A DNA stretch of 41,725 nt, taken from CAYSZX01 sp964548875 (GTDB lineage: Bacteria > Patescibacteriota > Minisyncoccia > Minisyncoccales > JANBVM01). Below are positions 9,966-17,570 of the stretch, in pieces. The notes under the pieces were generated by a model. It was not told the origin of the DNA. It saw only the letters and a program-made list of their open reading frames with translations, and did no database searches. Position 1 is the first letter of the stretch. Each line of letters begins with the position of its first letter. The translations under genes were made by a program, and so were the position numbers. The stretch lies in assembly GCA_964548875.1 (NCBI GenBank), contig CAZJSP010000001.1:1-41725 (forward strand), given 5' to 3'.

Positions 9966-11528
9966 TTACATCTGCTCAGGAGCGCTCACTTCCATTATTT
10001 TTAAACAATCTCTTAAAACGATCCTACTCCCTATCACTAAAGCTATTCTTGCTTTCTGTAATTCCTTGTCTTCAATTAAAACGTGGCAATCTCGATAAAA
10101 TTGACTAAAGGCCTTAGCTAAATCAACGGCATATTGAGGAATTCTCTGGATCTGATAATCTTGGCTGGTTTTCTCAATAATTTCAGGATAGCAAATTAGC
10201 TCTTTGATTAATCCTAGTTCAGAAGAGTGTTGGAGCTTAGAAAAATCAAGATTATTAATATTTTTTCCTGCTTTTTCTAAAATACTACACATTCGAGCAT
10301 GAGCATACTGAACATAGTAAACAGGATTCTTATCAGACTTTTCTTTAGCTAAATTTAAATCAAAATTTAAATGTTTATCAGCCGATCTTTGTAAAAAGAA
10401 AAATCTAGCCACATCAACTCCTACTTCTTCTAATAATTCATCAACTGTCACATAAGTTCCAGCCCTTTTAGACATTTTCATTTTTTCTTTGCCTTGAAAA
10501 AGAGTTACAAACTGCAAAATAAGAGTTTCTAGTTTACCCTTAAAACCAATTGCTTCTACCCCCGCCCCTAAACCAGGAACATCTCCATGATGATCTGATC
10601 CCCAAACATTAATAACCCTATCAAAACTCTTCTCTTTAAATTTATAATAATGATGAGCTATATCTCCAGCCAAATATGTTTTGTCTCCGTTACTTTTAAT
10701 TAAAACTCTGTCTCTTTTATCTCCAAACTGAGAAGACTTAAACCAAACAGCTCCATCTTTCTTAAAGGTTAATTTTTTTTCTTCCAAAAGTTTAATAATC
10801 TTATCTACTAGGCCCGACTCATAAAAATCTTTTTCTGAAGTCCATTCATCATATTTAATTCTCATTTTATTAGTTGTCTTCTTAATCATTTCCTCCAGAA
10901 TAATTTGAGCTGCTCTTTCTCCAGCCCTAAAAGGGTCTTTTTCTTTTATTCTCTGACTTAATTCTTCAATATAATCTCCTTTATAAGCCGCTTTTTCATT
11001 TTTTAAAACTGAATGCCCTAAGGCAAGAATTTGGTTACCGCAATCATTAACATAATAGGCCTTTTCTGTTTGATAGCCTGCTTTAATTAAAATATTAGCT
11101 AAAGTATCTCCTAAAAAACCGCCCCTTGCGTTTCCAATAGTTAAGGGTCCAGTTGGATTGGCTGAAATAAATTCAACTTGTACTTTTTCTTCTTTCTTCT
11201 GTAAAGAACCAAAATTATCTTTTTTATTTAAAATTTTATTAATTTGATTATGCAAATAATCAGGAGAAAGGAAAAAATTAACAAATCCAGGTTTCTTAAT
11301 TTCTATTTTTTCAAATAATTGACCTTTCTTAATTTCTGCAACTAAAGCTTGAGCTATTTCAAGAGGGTTCTGTTTAATCTGATTAGCTAAAGACATGGCC
11401 ACATTAGTGGCATAATCTCCATGAATTTCTTCTTGGGGATATTCAATCTCAATTTCAAAATTTTTTACTTCCGGAAAAGCTTTTTGAATTGCTTGTTCTA
11501 TTAGATTCTTAATTTTATTTTTGGTCAT
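9966..11528 (-). CDS. argS: Arginyl-tRNA synthetase
   Basis: Class I synthetase charging tRNA-Arg, 520 aa. The N-terminal Add1 domain (HGDYATNVAMSLA, residues 36-48) is followed by the catalytic signature FISANPTGPLTIGNARGG (120-137), where the usual HIGH is TIGN (130-133). KMSKR is at 351-355, as expected for ArgRS of this type. The DALR anticodon-binding domain fills the C-terminus (PVYYVQYAHARM onward). It begins 14 bases inside the end of the HMG-CoA reductase gene, suggesting coupled translation. Confidence 0.95.
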   Translation of the reverse strand: MTKNKIKNLIEQAIQKAFPEVKNFEIEIEYPQEEIHGDYATNVAMSLANQIKQNPLEIAQALVAEIKKGQLFEKIEIKKPGFVNFFLSPDYLHNQINKILNKKDNFGSLQKKEEKVQVEFISANPTGPLTIGNARGGFLGDTLANILIKAGYQTEKAYYVNDCGNQILALGHSVLKNEKAAYKGDYIEELSQRIKEKDPFRAGERAAQIILEEMIKKTTNKMRIKYDEWTSEKDFYESGLVDKIIKLLEEKKLTFKKDGAVWFKSSQFGDKRDRVLIKSNGDKTYLAGDIAHHYYKFKEKSFDRVINVWGSDHHGDVPGLGAGVEAIGFKGKLETLILQFVTLFQGKEKMKMSKRAGTYVTVDELLEEVGVDVARFFFLQRSADKHLNFDLNLAKEKSDKNPVYYVQYAHARMCSILEKAGKNINNLDFSKLQHSSELGLIKELICYPEIIEKTSQDYQIQRIPQYAVDLAKAFSQFYRDCHVLIEDKELQKARIALVIGSRIVLRDCLKIMEVSAPEQM

Positions 11529-12789
11529 TTAATTCTTTAGCTCTTTTTATATTAATATTTTTCTCTTTAATCATTTGTTCAATAACTCTTTCTCTTTTAT
11601 TTTGATCTACTCTGGCCGATCTTGCAACATTTTCAGCCCAAACCTTTTTATGACCCTTTGAAATCCCTTCTGAAGCTAAAGCTCTTAAGGCGGCTAGGTT
11701 TTGAGCTAATCCAACAGCTGCTATTATTTCAGCAAGCTCTTGAGCTGTCTGAACGTTTAAGATCTTAAGAGAAATCTTAGATAAAGGATGAGAATTAATT
11801 ATTCCTCCAATAGTTCCAACTACAACTGGAACAATCATTTCTCCAACTAATCCTCTTTTATCTTTCTTCCAATCAACTAAAGGTTGGCCCTCTTTTTGAA
11901 AAGAATAACCATAAACTCCTGCTTCTAAAGCCCGCCAATCATTTCCAGTCGCTAAAGCTACCGCTCCCATTCCATTTAAAATCCCCTTATTGTTAGTTAC
12001 CGCTCTATAAATATCTTTTTTGCCAAGAGAATGAATTTGTAAAATATTCTCTATAACTTCCTCTGTTTGAAAACCCTTCTTTTGTAAGGCTTTTTCAGTA
12101 ATTAAAGCTTTAACTTTAACTAGTCTTCTATCCGCTAAATTAGAAACAATTTTTAAAACAGGTTTTTTCCCCGTTTTTTCTTGAATAAAGGAGGCCGCTT
12201 TTTCGCTAAAAGAGCTAGCAATATTAGCTCCCATTGCATCTTTAACATCTATAATTAAATGAATTCTTAAAGCAGAACCGATCTTTTCGCCCTCTATTAG
12301 TTTAACTTCTAAATCTTTAACCCCACCCCCTATCTTTCGTAAGGTTGAGTCTTCTTGATTGGTAGAATTAATAATCTCTTCTTTAATTTTTAAAATTTCT
12401 TGTTTAAAAGACAAAGAATCTTTTAATTGTGTAAAATAAATTTGCCCAATCATTAAATTTTCCAAACTTTCAGAATTAATCCCTCCTCCATCTCTAGTTA
12501 ATTTAGCTCCATAAGAAGCAGCTGCCACTACTGAGGGCTCTTCTGTTACCATCGGAATAAAATATTCCTTTTGGTTAATTAAAAAATTATTAGCTACTGA
12601 ATAAGGAAGAGAAAAAGAACCAATTACATTTTCAGAAATTGCATTTCTGTCTTCTTTTTTTAAAAAACCTTTTTCAATTAATAAAATTTCTTTATCATTT
12701 AAACCAGCAAAGGTTCTAATAATCTTTCTTTTTTCTTTTTCATTTAATTTAAAAAAACCAGAAATATTGCTTTGTTTTTTTATTTTCAT
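11515..12789 (-). CDS. mvaA: Hydroxymethylglutaryl-CoA reductase, class II
   Basis: Interconverts HMG-CoA and mevalonate. It is 424 aa and soluble, without the membrane domain of class I enzymes. The four catalytic residues known from Pseudomonas mevalonii are all present at matching positions: glutamate in TEEPSVVAAAS (E83/E84), K268 in NNKGILNGM, D284 in ATGNDWRA, and H380 in SKGHKK. The DAMGAN motif is at 184-189. Together with the mevalonate kinase at 16550-17560 this points to a mevalonate route to isoprenoids; in that setting the enzyme would run in the synthetic direction. A tiny ATG-AAA-ATT-AAA-TAA frame preceded by AAGGAG lies just upstream and may be a leader peptide or chance. Confidence 0.94.
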   Translation of the reverse strand: MKIKKQSNISGFFKLNEKEKRKIIRTFAGLNDKEILLIEKGFLKKEDRNAISENVIGSFSLPYSVANNFLINQKEYFIPMVTEEPSVVAAASYGAKLTRDGGGINSESLENLMIGQIYFTQLKDSLSFKQEILKIKEEIINSTNQEDSTLRKIGGGVKDLEVKLIEGEKIGSALRIHLIIDVKDAMGANIASSFSEKAASFIQEKTGKKPVLKIVSNLADRRLVKVKALITEKALQKKGFQTEEVIENILQIHSLGKKDIYRAVTNNKGILNGMGAVALATGNDWRALEAGVYGYSFQKEGQPLVDWKKDKRGLVGEMIVPVVVGTIGGIINSHPLSKISLKILNVQTAQELAEIIAAVGLAQNLAALRALASEGISKGHKKVWAENVARSARVDQNKRERVIEQMIKEKNINIKRAKELNDQK

Positions 12790-12835
12790 TGAATATTATT
12801 TAATTTTCATTCTATCCAATTTTCTCCTTAATATC

Positions 12836-12875
12836 AAAATAATAAAAAGCAGCTCCATCAATTGGATGGAAGCTG
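12836..12875 (-). terminator. Rho-independent terminator overlapping the stop codon of the 106-aa gene
   Basis: A 10-bp stem with one bulged base pairs 12850-12859 with 12865-12875 around a 5-base loop. Read on the minus strand it is followed by CTTTTTATTATTTT. The stop codon of the 106-aa gene (12858-12860) sits inside the hairpin. Confidence 0.75.
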
Positions 12876-13178
12876 TGTTTCAATAGTAACTTGAGGGATG
12901 CTTTCTTTGAAATCTTTAATCTCCTGACTCTCTTCTTTTAAAATAAGAAGGATTTTTTCTAAAGAATAATATATTTTATTCTTAAGAATAATTTTTAGAA
13001 ATGATAAACCTAAATGGATGTTTTTTGGATTAATAAAGACTTTTTCATCAAAAACCTCTACCTTTCTTAAATCTTTCTTGGAAAGATTAACAAATACAAC
13101 AACCATAGTCTTAACCTCTTGCTTAGGTTTTTCTTTTTCAAAGAATACCCACCGTCTGCTATTTATTATAGTTCTCAT
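12858..13178 (-). CDS. Small orphan protein, unknown function
   Basis: Not recognised. The 106-residue product has a basic N-terminus (NSRRWVFFEKEKPK), a beta-like hydrophobic stretch (TMVVVFVNL), and a Lys/Ile-rich middle with no signal peptide or transmembrane helix. Support for it being real comes from its surroundings: a plausible promoter upstream (TTGTTA, 16 bases, TGT-TAAAAT on minus, 13207-13234) gives a leader of about 20 bases, and a clear intrinsic terminator covers its stop codon. It is a monocistronic unit divergent from smpB. The opposite-strand frame at 13018-13245 is rejected. Confidence 0.55.
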   Translation of the reverse strand: MRTIINSRRWVFFEKEKPKQEVKTMVVVFVNLSKKDLRKVEVFDEKVFINPKNIHLGLSFLKIILKNKIYYSLEKILLILKEESQEIKDFKESIPQVTIETQLPSN

Positions 13179-13206
13179 AATAACTCATTGTTCAAGTGCT
13201 ATATTT

Positions 13207-13234
13207 ATTTTAACACTTCCCAATATAATAACAA
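13207..13234 (-). promoter_or_regulatory. Promoter for the 106-aa gene
   Basis: On minus, TTGTTA (13229-13234) and TAAAAT (13207-13212) are 16 bases apart, and the -10 is preceded by TG one base upstream (extended -10). The start codon is about 28 bases downstream of the -10. Confidence 0.5.
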
Positions 13235-13259
13235 TTATATTTTAGTTTATTATTCTTTC

Positions 13260-13268
13260 TGCTAATAT
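13260..13268 (+). promoter_or_regulatory. Extended -10 promoter for smpB, leaderless spacing
   Basis: TGC-TAATAT lies 6 bases before the smpB ATG (13275). Transcription would begin at or next to the A of ATG, so the mRNA would have essentially no leader. There is no Shine-Dalgarno sequence. Confidence 0.55.
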
Positions 13269-13274
13269 AAAAAT

Positions 13275-13727
13275 ATGCCTATTTATAGTAAAAATAAAAA
13301 AGCTTATCATAACTATTTTGTCCTCGAAGAATTCGAGGCGGGTATTTCTTTGTTTGGTCATGAAGTAAAGGCAATTAAAAATCATAGAATTAGCATTAAA
13401 GGATCTTATGTCAGCATTAAAAACGGAGAAGCCTATTTAATTGGAGCAACAATTCCTCCCTATCAACCTAAAAATACTCCCCGTAATTACAATGAAAAAA
13501 GAGAAAGAAAATTACTTCTAAAGAAAAGGGAGATACAATATTTGGCCAGTAAAATAGAAAAGAAAGGGTTGACAATAGCCCCTTTAAAGGTCTATAGTGT
13601 AGAAGGAAAAGTTAAGATTAAAATTGGATTAGTAAAGGGAAAAAGGAAATTTGACAAAAAAGCTAAAATAAAGAAAGAAGAAACAGAAAGAGCAATGAAA
13701 AGACAAATGAAAGCATTTAATAAGTAA
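13275..13727 (+). CDS. smpB: SsrA-binding protein SmpB
   Basis: Binds the tRNA-like domain of tmRNA and brings it to stalled ribosomes for trans-translation. It is 150 aa, the normal length. The conserved core is NYFVLEEFEAGISLFGHEVKA (in part) and the basic C-terminal tail ends in KKEETERAMKRQMKAFNK, which is the part that enters the mRNA channel. The stop is only 9 bases from the tmRNA 5' end at 13737, so the protein and its RNA partner are encoded side by side and probably on one transcript. Confidence 0.97.
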   Translation: MPIYSKNKKAYHNYFVLEEFEAGISLFGHEVKAIKNHRISIKGSYVSIKNGEAYLIGATIPPYQPKNTPRNYNEKRERKLLLKKREIQYLASKIEKKGLTIAPLKVYSVEGKVKIKIGLVKGKRKFDKKAKIKKEETERAMKRQMKAFNK

Positions 13728-13736
13728 GTTGTCTTT

Positions 13737-14087
13737 GGGGATGCAATTAAGCTTCGACAAAGATTTAACTGGAATAAGGCAAGTCGAGTATTCTCTAATC
13801 TCGTAAAACTTGGAGAAACACAAATAATTGCTAAAAATAAATTATTTGAACCCGCATTGGCTTTAGCCTAATGCCGCTTATCCTATTGATTCTCGATAAA
13901 TAGGAATAGGCGTCATACATCGAGATAGATTTTTCGCTTGGTTTGATGAAAAATTGAAATAATAAAACCACAATATAGAAAGATTTTGCTCAATTTTACT
14001 TTCTATTATTACCCAATTGAGCTATACTTGTAGAATTGTTTTAGATTAAATTTTTGGACAAGGGGGCAGAACCCTTCATCTCCACCA
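13737..14087 (+). ncRNA. ssrA: Transfer-messenger RNA (tmRNA)
   Basis: Rescues stalled ribosomes and tags the incomplete proteins. It is one-piece, about 351 nt. The 5' end GGGGATG pairs over 7 bp with CATCTCC before an encoded ACCA at the 3' end (14074-14087). The tag frame begins at GCT 13830-13832 and reads AKNKLFEPALALA then TAA (13869-13871); it ends in the hydrophobic ALALA expected for protease recognition. AT-rich pseudoknot hairpins fill 13880-14040. The T-arm stem AAGGG/CCCTT closes a loop GGCAGAA instead of the usual TTCGANN form. It sits 9 bases after smpB and 14 bases before infC. Confidence 0.95.
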
Positions 14088-14101
14088 TAAATTAAAAAAA
14101 A

Positions 14102-14608
14102 TTGCCTAAGAAAAAAATAAGAGCAAACAATCAAATAAGAGCCAGTAAGGTTAGAGTTATCGGCCAGGATGGAAAACAAATAGGAATTTTTCCAATAAAA
14201 GAGGCTTTAAAGAAAGCAAAGGAAAAAGGTCTTGATTTAGTTCAAATTACAGATAAGGCTACCCCTCCTGTCTGCAAAATAACAGAATATGGGAAATATT
14301 TATATAATATTCAGAAAAAAGAGAAGACTCAGAAAGGGAGCGAAACAAAAGGAATAAGGTTAAGATTTAATATTTCTGATCATGATATGGATGTCAGAAT
14401 TAAAAAAGCAGTTAAATTTTTAAAAGAAGGAAACAAAATAAAAGTAGATATGGTTTTAAGGGGAAGAGAAAGAAGATTATCTGATTTTGCTAAAGATAAA
14501 GTTAATCAATTTTTAGAAAAATTAAGCAATGAAGTTCCCATTAAAAAAGAAGGAAAATTAAGTAAAAGCCACCGAGGGTTTTCAATTATAGTAGTTAAAT
14601 CAAATTAA
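14102..14608 (+). CDS. infC: Translation initiation factor IF-3
   Basis: Prevents 50S joining and checks the start codon on the 30S subunit. It is 168 aa with both domains: N-terminal domain starting around IRASKVRVIGQDGKQIG and C-terminal domain with KGIRLRFNISDHDM onward. The start is TTG at 14102: an in-frame stop is present at 14093-14095 and no in-frame ATG lies near. This fits the known habit of infC to use a rare start that IF-3 itself discriminates against, giving autoregulation. The mature tmRNA end is 14 bases upstream and no Shine-Dalgarno sequence is present. It heads the infC-rpmI-rplT operon. Confidence 0.95.
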   Translation: MPKKKIRANNQIRASKVRVIGQDGKQIGIFPIKEALKKAKEKGLDLVQITDKATPPVCKITEYGKYLYNIQKKEKTQKGSETKGIRLRFNISDHDMDVRIKKAVKFLKEGNKIKVDMVLRGRERRLSDFAKDKVNQFLEKLSNEVPIKKEGKLSKSHRGFSIIVVKSN

Positions 14609-14611
14609 AAT

Positions 14612-14803
14612 ATGCCAGCTAAAACAAGAAAAGCAATTAAAAAAAGATTTAAAATTACCAAGTCTGGTAAGGTTCTTAGACGTCAATCAGGATTAAATCA
14701 TTTCCGAGCTAAGAAAAGCGGAAAATACAAAAGAAAAAAAAGAAAACTAGTAGAAGTATCAAAACCTGAAGCTAAATTAATAAAGAAACTATTAAAATAC
14801 TAA
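14612..14803 (+). CDS. rpmI: Ribosomal protein bL35
   Basis: Small basic protein of the 50S subunit, 63 aa. The typical opening MPAKTRKAIKKRFKITKSG and the internal HFRAKKSGKYKRKKRKL are clear. It lies 3 bases after the infC stop and 1 base before rplT, the standard infC-rpmI-rplT order, which in other bacteria is controlled by L20 binding the mRNA leader. Confidence 0.97.
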   Translation: MPAKTRKAIKKRFKITKSGKVLRRQSGLNHFRAKKSGKYKRKKRKLVEVSKPEAKLIKKLLKY

Positions 14804-14804
14804 A

Positions 14805-15164
14805 ATGACAAGAGTAAAAGGAAGTTCAACCACAAAAAAAAGAAAGAAAAAGGTAATTAAGCAGGCAAAGGGTTATAAGTGGGGTAGAAATTCTAAATTC
14901 AAATTAGCGAAAGATGCCTTACGCCATGCCTGGACTCATGCCTTCCAAGACCGAAGAAAAAAGAAAAGAAAATTTAGAGCTGCCTGGCAAGTCCAGATTA
15001 ATGCTGCCTCTAGAAAACACGGTCTTTCCTACAGCAAACTTATTCACGGACTAAAAAAGAGTAAAATAGAAATCAATAGAAAAATGCTAGCCGAGCTAGC
15101 AATTAATCATCCTGAAATATTCCAGGAAATAGTAGAAAAGGCAAAAACAAGCCTTAAAGCTTAA
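14805..15164 (+). CDS. rplT: Ribosomal protein bL20
   Basis: 50S assembly protein, 119 aa, full length. It shows the conserved start TRVKGSSTTKKRKKKVIKQA, the KGYKWGRNSKFKLAKDALRHA region and RDRRKKKRKFR-like arm (here QDRRKKKRKFRAAWQVQIN in part) followed by ASRKHGLSYSKLIHGL. It is the last gene of the infC operon. Its last 11 bases overlap the 3' end of the converging NUDIX gene, and no terminator hairpin is visible between them. Confidence 0.97.
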   Translation: MTRVKGSSTTKKRKKKVIKQAKGYKWGRNSKFKLAKDALRHAWTHAFQDRRKKKRKFRAAWQVQINAASRKHGLSYSKLIHGLKKSKIEINRKMLAELAINHPEIFQEIVEKAKTSLKA

Positions 15165-15570
15165 GAAATTCATGAGCTTTTTTTAAAACCTTTTTTGTTT
15201 GATCAAAGGTTATTTTTTCTATAGCCTGATGATAAGAAAGCCATCTAAAATCTCTATGCTCCTCAGAAAGATGAATTTCATCTTTTTTTGTTTTGGCTAA
15301 AAGAATATGGTTAATTTTAAATATTTTTTTCCCATCTCTTTCAAAAAAATATTCTGTTTTTTCTTTAAAGCCATCAATAAACTTTAAATCACTTATTCCT
15401 GTTTCTTCCCCGGTTTCTCTTATAATTGTTTTCTTAAAGGTTTCCCCTCCTTCAATATGGCCTTTCACTAGCCCCCAATGACCAGCATTGTAATGTAAGA
15501 TAAGGTAATAAATATTACTCTCTTCTTTTTTAAAAATAATTGCTCCTGCTGAACTTTCAATCGGTATCAT
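15154..15570 (-). CDS. NUDIX hydrolase (Ap4A-hydrolase-like)
   Basis: Hydrolyses a nucleoside diphosphate linked to another moiety, 138 aa. The full Nudix box runs 37-59: G37, E43, R51-E52, E55-E56 and G58 are all in place. The N-terminal strand SSAGAIIFKK and a KTIIRETGEETG helix resemble small Ap4A pyrophosphatases (MutT-like); substrate is inferred. It is not an IPP isomerase, although mevalonate kinase is nearby: the Nudix layout is the ordinary MutT one. It overlaps the upstream membrane gene by 14 bases. Confidence 0.9.
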   Translation of the reverse strand: MIPIESSAGAIIFKKEESNIYYLILHYNAGHWGLVKGHIEGGETFKKTIIRETGEETGISDLKFIDGFKEKTEYFFERDGKKIFKINHILLAKTKKDEIHLSEEHRDFRWLSYHQAIEKITFDQTKKVLKKAHEFLKL

Positions 15571-16543
15571 AAAAATATTTCTTTAAAAAAGAACCTCCTA
15601 TTCTGAAAAACAAAACAAAACCCAATAAGGAAATTAAAACTCCTGCCCCTCTTAAAAGCATTGCAAAAGCAACAGCGGAAGACGATTTTAATCCCAAAGA
15701 ACTAAAAACAAAAATTTGAATTGCTTCATGAGTCCCCAAACTAGCGGGCAAAGGAATAACAACGATTAAATAGGTAAACCCTAAAATAAAGAGGGCAGCT
15801 AAAAAAGAAATTTTAATCTCCAAGAAGAACATTAAAAGCCAAATTGTTATGACCATAATTAAGTCTTTTACCGCCGAGATTAAAAAAGGTTTTATCATTT
15901 TTCTTCCAGGCAAATTAAAAAAACCAAAAACATCTTTTTCTATTTCTTGGGAGGCAACTCTCATGTCACTGTTAAGAAATCGATAAAAAATTCTAACAAT
16001 ACTGCTCTTGTTAAAAACCTTAAAGTAAAAAACAGCCAAACAAATAGTAAAGAATCCAAAGAACCAACTAATATTAATTAATAAGTCATGGGGAATAGCG
16101 TTGGTTTGATAAAAAAACAAGAAAACACTTACCACAATAATAATAATATTAACTGTCCAACCAACAATTCTATCAATTACAATTGATGAACTAATTTTAG
16201 TAACTAAATAATCTTTTTTTCTTTTTAAAAAATAACCCCTAAAAAACTCAGTTAAACCAAATAAGGCGGGAAAAAGAAAATTAATAGCAAAAGCAATAAT
16301 TCCAAGCTGAGAACTATCTTTAAAAGATATCTTCTTTTTTTGAGTTTTTAAAATTTCTTTCCATCTATAACCCTCTAAAATAGGAACCAATAAGTAAATC
16401 AAGAAAAGAGTAGCAATCTGCCAGACATGAATAGCGGAAAAAATAGATTGAATTTCTTCCCAACCAACAGTTTGAATAATCCAAGAAAAAATGACCCCTC
16501 CAAAAATAAAAGATAAAACTAATAATAGAAATTTCTTTATCAT
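15557..16543 (-). CDS. Flippase-like membrane protein (lysylphosphatidylglycerol synthase TM-region family)
   Basis: UPF0104/AglD/MprF-N type integral membrane protein, 328 aa with roughly eight hydrophobic segments. Recognisable family features are EGYRWKEIL (58-66 region), FPALFGLTEFFRGYFLKRK, VIDRIVGW and the C-terminal PLPASLGTHEAI, which is strongly conserved in this family. MprF-type proteins flip or modify lipids; here only the flippase-like domain is present, so no lysyl transfer is expected. It lies 6 bases after the mevalonate kinase gene, which might suggest an isoprenoid-linked lipid as cargo, but this is only a guess. Confidence 0.85.
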   Translation of the reverse strand: MIKKFLLLVLSFIFGGVIFSWIIQTVGWEEIQSIFSAIHVWQIATLFLIYLLVPILEGYRWKEILKTQKKKISFKDSSQLGIIAFAINFLFPALFGLTEFFRGYFLKRKKDYLVTKISSSIVIDRIVGWTVNIIIIVVSVFLFFYQTNAIPHDLLINISWFFGFFTICLAVFYFKVFNKSSIVRIFYRFLNSDMRVASQEIEKDVFGFFNLPGRKMIKPFLISAVKDLIMVITIWLLMFFLEIKISFLAALFILGFTYLIVVIPLPASLGTHEAIQIFVFSSLGLKSSSAVAFAMLLRGAGVLISLLGFVLFFRIGGSFLKKYFYDTD

Positions 16544-16549
16544 AAAAGT

Positions 16550-17560
16550 TTAAATTATCTTAACACCCTCTACTCCAATATTACCAATCAACGAATTATA
16601 ACCTTTTTTTAAAAAAATTTCTTGCATCCTCTTCAACTCCTCTTCTTTAGTTAAAACCAAACAACATCCTCCTCCCCATCCTCCTGTTGGTTTTGCTCCT
16701 AAAGCTCTATTATCCAAGGCAATTTCTATGATTTCATCAAGCTTGTCTGTAGAAAGATCAAGTTTGCTAAGCTCCCAATAATATTTATTCATTAATTTTC
16801 CCAACTCAATAAACTTCTTATTCCTTAATTCATTTAAGGCTCTTTTAGATAAATCATCTAAATTATCTAAAACAAAATTAACGGTCTGAGCAAATTTCTT
16901 CTTTTTTTCTCTTAAATAAGAAACCATTTCCCCTGTCTGGGCATCTTCACCACTATCAACAATTAAAAGAGGAATGCGAAAATCAATATCTAAAATTTTA
17001 ATGCCTTTTGATTTTTGATATTGCAAATATCCTCCGTAAGTCACAATGTTATTATCTATTCCTGAGGGAGTTCCACCATGAGCAATAATATCTCCCAAAT
17101 AAGCGAAATTAGAAATTTGATCTTTAGATAACCCTTTTTCAAGAGCCGTTGTTACGGATAGAGCCAGAGAAGCAAAAACCGCAGAACTAGAACCTAAGTT
17201 TTTAGGGATTTCTGATTCAATTTCAATTTTTAGTCCCTGAAAACCATATTTATTTAAAATACTAGCAACAACAAAAAAACTAGGAGCAAGAAAATTATCC
17301 TTACTTAACTTGTTAATGCTATTAAAATCATCTTTTTTAATAAAACCCCTTATTTCTTTTAAAAATAAAAACAAATCTTCCTGATCAAAAGATTTGTGAA
17401 TCTTTAAACTATTACAGCCAATACTAATATGGTCTTCATCAGTTAAAGAAGTTCGAACCCTACATCTTTTATCGAAAGTGCAAGCAATTCCTAGTTTATC
17501 ATAAACAACAGCATGCTCGCCAAATAAAATGACTTTACCAGGAGCAGAAGCGGTAACCAT
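16550..17560 (-). CDS. mvk: Mevalonate kinase (GHMP kinase)
   Basis: Phosphorylates mevalonate with ATP, 336 aa. GHMP motif 1 is SAPGKVILFGEHAVVY (residues 5-20), the ATP-binding motif 2 is NLGSSSAVFASLAL (121-134), the catalytic aspartate is in GGTPSGIDNN (D169), and motif 3 is KPTGGWGGGCC near the C-terminus. These match mevalonate kinase better than phosphomevalonate kinase or homoserine kinase. With HMG-CoA reductase at 11515-12789 it shows two steps of the mevalonate route; the remaining enzymes are not in this window. It is 10 bases downstream of the EF-Tu-like gene. Confidence 0.92.
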   Translation of the reverse strand: MVTASAPGKVILFGEHAVVYDKLGIACTFDKRCRVRTSLTDEDHISIGCNSLKIHKSFDQEDLFLFLKEIRGFIKKDDFNSINKLSKDNFLAPSFFVVASILNKYGFQGLKIEIESEIPKNLGSSSAVFASLALSVTTALEKGLSKDQISNFAYLGDIIAHGGTPSGIDNNIVTYGGYLQYQKSKGIKILDIDFRIPLLIVDSGEDAQTGEMVSYLREKKKKFAQTVNFVLDNLDDLSKRALNELRNKKFIELGKLMNKYYWELSKLDLSTDKLDEIIEIALDNRALGAKPTGGWGGGCCLVLTKEEELKRMQEIFLKKGYNSLIGNIGVEGVKII

Positions 17561-17570
17561 TTGGATTTAT

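Noticed and set aside
13018..13245. Plus-strand frame of 75 codons opposite the 106-aa gene
   Set aside because: It runs through the promoter area of smpB and is opposite a frame with promoter and terminator support.
15154..15570. NUDIX gene as an IPP isomerase of the mevalonate pathway
   Set aside because: It has the short MutT-like Nudix box and none of the IPP isomerase catalytic Cys/Glu surroundings.
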